Shown in pieces: positions 16,508 to 20,742 of a DNA stretch of 20,742 nt. Position 1 is the first letter of the stretch, and the number at the start of each line of letters is the position of its first letter. The DNA lies in the NCBI GenBank assembly GCA_964348185.1, contig CAYGBW010000081.1:1-20742 (forward strand), read 5' to 3'. Below the pieces are notes generated by a model. The model made no database searches, had not been told where the DNA came from, and was given only the letters and a program-made list of their open reading frames with translations. This stretch comes from CAYGBW01 sp964348185 (GTDB lineage Bacteria > Desulfobacterota > BSN033 > WVXP01). The position numbers were made by a program, and so were the translations under genes.

Positions 16508-16571
16508 TCAGCCTACGCCAAAGGCTTCGGCTTGACAGGTCAGCCTACGGCAGAGGCTTCGGCTTGACAGG
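16508..16571. repeat. 32-bp tandem duplication
   Basis: Two adjacent 32-bp copies (16508-16539 and 16540-16571) begin TCAGCCTACG and end CTTCGGCTTGACAGG, differing at two bases. The copy contains AGGCTTCGGCTT, which is partly self-complementary. Confidence 0.85.
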
Positions 16572-16774
16572 GATGGCGAGGCGACCCTCCGAGGCCTTGG
16601 CGAAGGAGGGTGCTCGCTTCGGCGCAGTTGCGCTTGGCTTTGCCACAGATGCCCCGCCCTGTGGGCGGAGAGCTTCACGCTATCTCCATGGAATGATCGA
16701 GTGCCCGGTATCAGAAGGGGAAGAGACGGTACCTATCTTTCAGGAGGGCTCGTCCCGGGCAGTAGGCTTGCCCC

Positions 16775-17257
16775 TTATCTGACTGGCCCTTTGAGTTTTC
16801 TTATTTTTTCTAGGGTATCTCTGTAGATGTGAATTTTTGCAGAATCTAGCTCTACAGCCTTTAAGGCGAGAACCTCTGCTTCATCAAGGTTCTCCCCTTT
16901 CACGTAATAAAGCCATGCAAGGTTGTTGTAGGCGTCAGGATTACTGGGCTGTTTTTTTATGGACTTCTTATAGTATCTCTCCGCTTCGTCCAATTCGTTT
17001 TTGTGAAAGTGTACATTGCCTAGGTAGAGATATGCTAAAGGGAGATCCTTAGCTGCCAATGCGTATTCCCTGATGGCATTTTCAAACTCACCTTTTTGCT
17101 CATAGGCGACGCCGAGGTTCAGATGCTCCTCAGGCGTGAGTGGATCTTCGAGCACAATTATCCTCGGAAAGGCGCATCCAGAAAGGAACAGCAGTGAGCA
17201 GAAGGTAACCAGCAAGAAATCGAATATTTCAATCCTTTCAATTAATCTGTTCCTCAT
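16775..17257 (-). CDS. TPR lipoprotein resembling the C-terminal half of PA2778, without its peptidase domain
   Basis: About 160 residues. With ATG 17257 the N-terminus is MRNRLIERIEIF, then a hydrophobic stretch ending in the lipobox LSGC, so the mature protein would be a lipid-anchored periplasmic protein starting at that cysteine. Next is IVLEDPLTPEEHLNLGVAYE, a phrase I associate with the TPR part of PA2778-family proteins, then tetratricopeptide repeats (GEFENAIREY, NELDEAERYYKKSI, NPDAYNNLAWLYYVKGENLDEAE). PA2778 relatives carry a C39-like cysteine peptidase before the repeats; here the lipobox joins almost directly to the repeats. An in-frame ATG at 17302 would add 15 residues; neither start has a clear ribosome-binding site. 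It follows the PA2779-family gene by about 250 bp, the usual partner. The role is probably in envelope protein handling, but unproven. Confidence 0.8.
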   Translation of the reverse strand: MRNRLIERIEIFDFLLVTFCSLLFLSGCAFPRIIVLEDPLTPEEHLNLGVAYEQKGEFENAIREYALAAKDLPLAYLYLGNVHFHKNELDEAERYYKKSIKKQPSNPDAYNNLAWLYYVKGENLDEAEVLALKAVELDSAKIHIYRDTLEKIRKLKGPVR

Positions 17258-17311
17258 TATCTTGGGGTTACCTGAAGAGTCCAGAATCTTGTTATTTCCC
17301 ATGATTTCAAG

Positions 17312-17336
17312 AAAGCCTTAAGAGGTGAGAGGCTTT
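17312..17336 (-). repeat. Hairpin just upstream of the TPR lipoprotein gene
   Basis: AAAGCCT (17312-17318) and AGGCTTT (17330-17336) form a 7-bp stem with an 11-base loop. It lies just before both possible starts of the TPR gene, in the untranslated part of a message coming from the PA2779-family gene. Confidence 0.4.
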
Positions 17337-17473
17337 AGACGGAGTAACCTCAGGAGTCATTGAACATGAAAGAAGAAAAGCCAGAATAAGCATCAATATG
17401 AGCGGGCATCCCTCTAGAGAAACGCCCGTCTTGATCGACACCCCAGGCTGAGGTTTTCTCGCAGTTGTCACCA

Positions 17474-17493
17474 TAGATGTGTATTCACATCTA
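17474..17493. repeat. Perfect 8-bp-stem palindrome after the PA2779-family gene
   Basis: TAGATGTG (17474-17481), loop TATT, CACATCTA (17486-17493), 11 bp beyond the stop of the PA2779-family gene. It has no T-run, so it is not a standard terminator; it may stabilise the mRNA end or mark a partial stop. Confidence 0.5.
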
Positions 17494-17503
17494 CCTTGAG
17501 ATC

Positions 17504-17896
17504 TTATTTTGTGACCCGAACCCTACGCCCGGAAAGCCAAAGCCAAAGAACGACAACCAGTGCAATAATCAGGAGCACGATGATGACGGTTGAGGAGTCA
17601 CCGCCAATTCTCAATTCGTCAAGCTGTACGGCAAGTTGATGGATCTGCTGGTCGCTCAGTTGTCCCAGTCGACTCTGGATTTCATCCTGTGAAAACCCAA
17701 ATGCCTCGAGTCTTTCCCGGATCATCTTCGTCTCAAGTATCTTCTGGATCTTGTCAAGATCGGCGGACCTGTCGAACTGTGAAAGAGCCACCACCTCCGA
17801 GGGTGAAAACCCTGCGTAAACCCGCGGTACAGTGCCCATCACAAACATCGCGATAACGAGGTACCATGAGACATATTTCATGAACGGTTTTCTCAT
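17504..17896 (-). CDS. PA2779-family small membrane protein
   Basis: A 130-residue protein with a signal peptide (MRKPFMKYVSWYL, then a hydrophobic run, likely cut after VYA at residue 28), a helical middle (GFSPSEVVALSQFDRSADLD, residues 29-48, and then a repeated QKILETK/QSRLGQL pattern), and a C-terminal membrane segment (about 103-121) followed by the basic SGRRVRVTK. This layout and the sequence match the PA2779 family, usually found beside PA2778-type genes. The function is unknown. ATG 17896 is chosen because GGGAGGAG lies 9 bases upstream; a longer frame to 17953 has no such support. A good promoter lies at 17967-17995, so it probably starts a transcript that also covers the TPR lipoprotein gene. 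Confidence 0.85.
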   Translation of the reverse strand: MRKPFMKYVSWYLVIAMFVMGTVPRVYAGFSPSEVVALSQFDRSADLDKIQKILETKMIRERLEAFGFSQDEIQSRLGQLSDQQIHQLAVQLDELRIGGDSSTVIIVLLIIALVVVLWLWLSGRRVRVTK

Positions 17897-17966
17897 TTTC
17901 CTGATCTCCTCCCTCATCTTTCGTTGAGCAGACAAAACCCTAGCGGATATCACTGACGGTTAATGG

Positions 17967-17995
17967 AAAATACTCGAAATGGACTGCACCGTCAA
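17967..17995 (-). promoter_or_regulatory. Sigma70-like promoter of the PA2779-family gene
   Basis: On the minus strand TTGACG (17990-17995) and TATTTT (17967-17972) are exactly 17 bp apart, about 70 bp before the ATG at 17896. The -35 box is part of a 14-base word (17984-17997) that recurs in the leader of the CoA ligase gene at 16166-16179. Confidence 0.6.
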
Positions 17996-18142
17996 GCTGA
18001 GAATCCTTTGACCCAAGGTGCCACTCAGTGAAGATTCAGGAGTCGAATACGACTTGGAAGTTTTTTGAAGGGTGAGGAAATCAAATGGTGTGATTGTGAA
18101 TAAGAGGCGTCAGCCCCTGATGTGCTGTCTCCCTGTCCGGAG

Positions 18143-19390
18143 CTATTCGAACATACACCTCTGCTCGATGCCTGCGATTGCCTCTTTCCCATCCAGCATC
18201 TTGCCAACCAGTTTCATGACAGGGAAAGGATAATCGTCCACCCGGACGACCTGTCCCGCTCCGATGTTCCGGATGATCTGGTGATCAGATGCCCTGAAGT
18301 AGGATCTCCCCATGGGGGCATGGTATTTCTTTTCCTTTTCAAGCTCAGTCATGACCTTTTTCGGATCAATGGATTTGGCCGCCCTGATGGCCTGCGCCGT
18401 CATCATGATCGCAACATAGGCGTTGTGGGCGAAGTTGTCCGGATAGTCCCCCCACCGTTTGTGATAGTCCTGGATGAATCTCTGGTTGGTCCCGGATTTG
18501 TGTATCAAGGAGTACCGGTAAGCGCTGTAGTGTCCCAGAGAGATGTCCCTGATCTCCCGAAGGTTGAAGTGAAGCACTGGGTTTACGACCGGCAGTTGCC
18601 CCTTTTGGGTTCCGATGAGTCCAGCCGCATGGGCCTGCTGCATGAAGGTCACAACAGGATCCCCCAGAAGGCCGCTGGCAATAAAATCCACCTTCCCAGC
18701 GTCCCGTGCAGCAGAGATCGCGGCGATGATCGCCGAGTGATCCCTTAATCCGACGCCCTTTTCTCCGCTGTAACCGACCTCTTCCAGAAAGTCCCGGGTC
18801 AACTTCCGCCAGCTCTCCCGCATGGAGAGGCCATAAGCATACTCGGGGATGACCAGCCAGTGGCGTTTGCCGAGCTGCCCTTTCTTCACCAGGCCTCGGA
18901 CCATATGGCTCAAGGACTTGACAACCTGCCAAGTCATCAGTTCCGTGCGGAAGCCATAGCGGCTGCACTTTGGATCTTCGGTGTTGAACATGGTCGTTCC
19001 AACCATAGGATTGAAGAAGACCCGATAACGATCGATCACCTCTCGAACGGCCATGGCAGAGCTACTGTTGTTGCATCCCGTGATGAACTGAACGCCGTTC
19101 CCTTGAATCAGTTTCTCGGCCTCTTGCGCAGCGACAGAGGCCTTGGCGGCGGTGTCTTTCAAAAACCACATGAGATCCTCAAAAAGCCCCCCCTTGGCCT
19201 TGAGTTTCTCCAGAGCGAGCATCGATCCCTGGAATTGTTGTCTGCCCAAAGTGGCATAGGGGCCGATCATGGGGGTCAGAAGCCCCCATTTGACGCCCAA
19301 GCCCCTAGCGTGGAGTGGGGGTACCCAAAAGAGAGAGCCAACCAGAAAAAGGCCCCCGATCATTCCCATGGTTTTTTCGCTTTTTTTCAC
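18143..19390 (-). CDS. Branched-chain-amino-acid-type ABC transporter substrate-binding protein
   Basis: About 415 residues, a periplasmic binding protein of the Liv type (type I fold). A basic start (VKKSEKT) and hydrophobic segment form a signal peptide ending near VPPLHARG. The mature part begins GVKWGLLTPMIGPYATLGRQ, with FITGCNNSSSAMAVREVIDR and FFNPMVGTTMFN giving the ligand-binding edge, then DFIASGLLGDPVVTFMQQA and WGDYPDNFAHNAYVAIMMTA near the C-terminus. The start is uncertain: GTG 19390 gives a proper basic leader, ATG 19369 gives none; neither has a strong ribosome-binding site. It lies 52 bp after livF and would feed that transporter. These proteins bind amino acids, amides, urea or aromatic acids; the neighbouring CoA ligase makes an organic acid plausible (inference). 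Confidence 0.9.
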   Translation of the reverse strand: MKKSEKTMGMIGGLFLVGSLFWVPPLHARGLGVKWGLLTPMIGPYATLGRQQFQGSMLALEKLKAKGGLFEDLMWFLKDTAAKASVAAQEAEKLIQGNGVQFITGCNNSSSAMAVREVIDRYRVFFNPMVGTTMFNTEDPKCSRYGFRTELMTWQVVKSLSHMVRGLVKKGQLGKRHWLVIPEYAYGLSMRESWRKLTRDFLEEVGYSGEKGVGLRDHSAIIAAISAARDAGKVDFIASGLLGDPVVTFMQQAHAAGLIGTQKGQLPVVNPVLHFNLREIRDISLGHYSAYRYSLIHKSGTNQRFIQDYHKRWGDYPDNFAHNAYVAIMMTAQAIRAAKSIDPKKVMTELEKEKKYHAPMGRSYFRASDHQIIRNIGAGQVVRVDDYPFPVMKLVGKMLDGKEAIAGIEQRCMFE

Positions 19391-19442
19391 GTTTCCGGAA
19401 ACCCGTAAAACCCAACCCCTCTTCAGATGACCTTCGAACTCG

Positions 19443-20153
19443 TCAGGCCGAGATGCCGAGATAGCTCTCCATGACGCCGCGATTTTCCCTAAGCTCCTGC
19501 CCGGTACCCTCGAATTCCACCTTGCCCTTGTCGATAATATAGTGACGATCGGCAGTCTCAAGGGCCATTCTGATGTTTTGTTCTGCAATGAAAATCGCTA
19601 CGTCTTCTTTTTTGATGTCGAGAATAGTATTCTTTATCTCTTGAACGATTAATGGGGCGAGGCCTTCAGTCGGTTCATCCAGAAGAATCAGCCTGGTTCT
19701 GCCGAGGAGAACCCGAGCGATGGCCAGCATTTGCCTCTCCCCTCCGCTCAGATGGCCCCCTGGCTGTTTCTTCCTCGCTTCCAATAAGGGGAACTTCTCA
19801 TAGACTCTTGCCAGAGCCTCTTTCTGTCCTCTCTCGATGTCTCCCTTGAGCATGGCAAGCTTCAGGTTCTCTTCGACGGTTAGGATGGGCAGGATTTGCC
19901 TTCCCTGGGGGACGAGTTTGATCCCGAGGCGAAAGATTTCATGGGGAGGCTTTCGCGCGATTTTTTCACCGAGGAACGTAATATCTCCCTCCCTTGGGGG
20001 GGTTAGTCCCATGATACTTCGGATGGTTGTCGTTTTGCCCGCCCCGTTACGACCAAGCAGAGCGACGACCTCCTTCTCCTGCACGTCAAGGGAAATTCCA
20101 TGGAGGACATAACTCGGACCATAATAGGTATGGATATCTTGGACTCGAAGCAC
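19443..20153 (-). CDS. livF: Branched-chain-amino-acid-type ABC transporter ATPase LivF
   Basis: A 236-residue ATPase, the standard LivF length. Walker A GRNGAGKT at 34-41, signature LSGGER at 135-140, Walker B ILLDE ending at E160, and the LivF-style IAEQN (189-193) with glutamine where most ABC ATPases have histidine. The C-terminal VMESYLGI is also LivF-like. The start is GTG at 20153-20151 with GGGAGG just upstream, sharing one base with the livG stop codon (TAG, then GTG), so translation is coupled to livG. The binding protein follows, while the permease genes livH and livM are presumably beyond the window on the livG side. Confidence 0.94.
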   Translation of the reverse strand: MLRVQDIHTYYGPSYVLHGISLDVQEKEVVALLGRNGAGKTTTIRSIMGLTPPREGDITFLGEKIARKPPHEIFRLGIKLVPQGRQILPILTVEENLKLAMLKGDIERGQKEALARVYEKFPLLEARKKQPGGHLSGGERQMLAIARVLLGRTRLILLDEPTEGLAPLIVQEIKNTILDIKKEDVAIFIAEQNIRMALETADRHYIIDKGKVEFEGTGQELRENRGVMESYLGISA

Positions 20154-20742
20154 TACAATCCTCCCAGGTAGGCTTCCCGGACCCGGGGATCTCTTTCCAC
20201 TTCCTTGGGTGTCCCTTCCGCAATCTTCTCACCATAGTGCATGACAAAAACCCGGTCCGATAAACTCATGACCACGTCCATTTTGTGTTCTATCAGAAGG
20301 ATGGTCAAGTTCTCGGCGAGTCTCTCGATCAGATGGATGGTATCCTTGGTCTCAAGGGAAGACATCCCTGAGGTCGGCTCGTCCAGGAGGAGGACATCAG
20401 GCTCCATGGCCAGCGTGATTCCGATCTCCAGGTGCCGTTGGTCTCCGTAGGATAGGTTCTTGGCCAGATGCTCTCTGTAATCGATCAGTCCGATCTGTCC
20501 TAGAATCTCCTCGGTCTTTTCGTTGATTTCTCCGAGAGTCCAGGCCAGAGTAAAGAAGGCCGATCTTTTCTTGTGTCTCTGTTGGACGGCAATTCGTACA
20601 TTCTCAAAAACCGTGAGATCAGGGAAGATATTTGTGATTTGAAAGGATCGAGCCAACCCCATCTGAGCGATCACATTAGGCGGAAGCGCTGTGATATCCT
20701 CTCCCTTGAATCTGACCCTGCCCTGTGTGGGCCGCATCTTGC
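20153..20742 (-). CDS. livG: Branched-chain-amino-acid-type ABC transporter ATPase LivG (N-terminus cut by window end)
   Basis: About 196 residues are visible; the frame is open to the window edge, so the first 50-60 residues with Walker A are outside. Visible are GLARSFQITNIFPDLTVFENV, the LivG-style signature LSYGDQRHLEI, Walker B LLLDEPTSGMSSLE and the switch histidine in LLIEHKMDVV, ending DPRVREAYLGG. These features separate LivG from LivF. The methionine near the edge (20737) is internal, since a codon is open before it. The stop overlaps the livF start by one base. Confidence 0.93.
   Translation of the reverse strand, partial: KMRPTQGRVRFKGEDITALPPNVIAQMGLARSFQITNIFPDLTVFENVRIAVQQRHKKRSAFFTLAWTLGEINEKTEEILGQIGLIDYREHLAKNLSYGDQRHLEIGITLAMEPDVLLLDEPTSGMSSLETKDTIHLIERLAENLTILLIEHKMDVVMSLSDRVFVMHYGEKIAEGTPKEVERDPRVREAYLGGL

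Larger units (their letters stand above)
16096..16774. other. Gene-free, hairpin-rich region between the TPR lipoprotein and the CoA ligase genes
   Basis: No believable gene in about 0.7 kb. The left part holds the ligase promoter. The right part (16484-16668) packs several strong palindromes and a 32-bp tandem duplication, listed separately, plus CCCTCC/GGAGGG (16585-16590 with 16605-16610). Two imperfect inverted copies of an AAAGGGATTTC...GGCAACA.CCCG pattern lie at 16234-16255 and 16362-16390. The open frame at 16564-16782 (+) is repeat sequence without protein character. Confidence 0.6.

Noticed and set aside
16508..16571. Possible CRISPR or attachment site
   Set aside because: Only two directly abutting 32-bp copies; no spacers, integrase or cas genes.
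16564..16782. Small open frame of 72 residues on the + strand
   Set aside because: It starts in the tandem duplication, runs through palindromic sequence, overlaps the end of the TPR gene and has no ribosome-binding site.
18860..19408. Open frame of 182 residues on the + strand
   Set aside because: It is antisense to the Liv-type binding protein, which is clearly real.

Overview
The window looks like a chromosomal segment of an anaerobic bacterium, most likely Desulfobacterota (former Deltaproteobacteria). The reasons are a gene pair of the oxygen-sensitive 2-hydroxyacyl-CoA dehydratase/benzoyl-CoA reductase superfamily, a phenylacetate-CoA-ligase-type enzyme, PA2778/PA2779-type genes, and spacers full of short tandem repeats and small palindromic elements. 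The taxon is an inference from gene style; no rRNA or tRNA gene was found. No CRISPR array, phage module or intact transposase was seen.

Positions 1-4669 (+) hold a Yej-type peptide ABC importer: the C-terminal part of the binding protein (cut by the window edge), permeases YejB and YejE, and the double-ATPase YejF. A heptamer tandem repeat lies between yejE and yejF. Just after yejF is a short, internally deleted remnant of a second peptide-binding-protein gene (about 4690-4870). Positions 5209-11654 (+) hold a complete second peptide importer of Dpp/Opp type: a large 707-residue binding protein, DppB, a DppC with an unusual extra hydrophobic segment, DppD and DppF. An AT-rich inverted-repeat element separates dppC from dppD.

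The two halves of the window converge at 11655-11902, a spacer with nine 8-bp tandem units and a small palindrome. From there to the end all genes are on the minus strand. Reading in their own direction (right to left): livG (cut by the window edge), livF and a branched-chain-amino-acid-type binding protein; a PA2779-family membrane protein with a good sigma70-like promoter; a TPR lipoprotein resembling the C-terminal half of PA2778 without its peptidase domain; a gene-free, hairpin-rich region of about 0.7 kb; a phenylacetate-CoA ligase homologue with a good sigma70-like promoter; a spacer with an IS200/IS605-like non-autonomous element; and the two dehydratase-superfamily subunits, which overlap by 4 bp.

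Working together (inference): the + strand imports peptides by two ABC systems. The - strand could import an organic acid or amino acid (Liv-type transporter), activate it to a CoA thioester (ligase) and act on it with a radical-type dehydratase or reductase. The smaller dehydratase-type subunit seems to have lost two of three expected iron-sulfur cysteines, and no activator ATPase gene is present, so its activity is uncertain. This is the most interesting protein-level observation. The richest non-coding signals are the repeats in the spacers.
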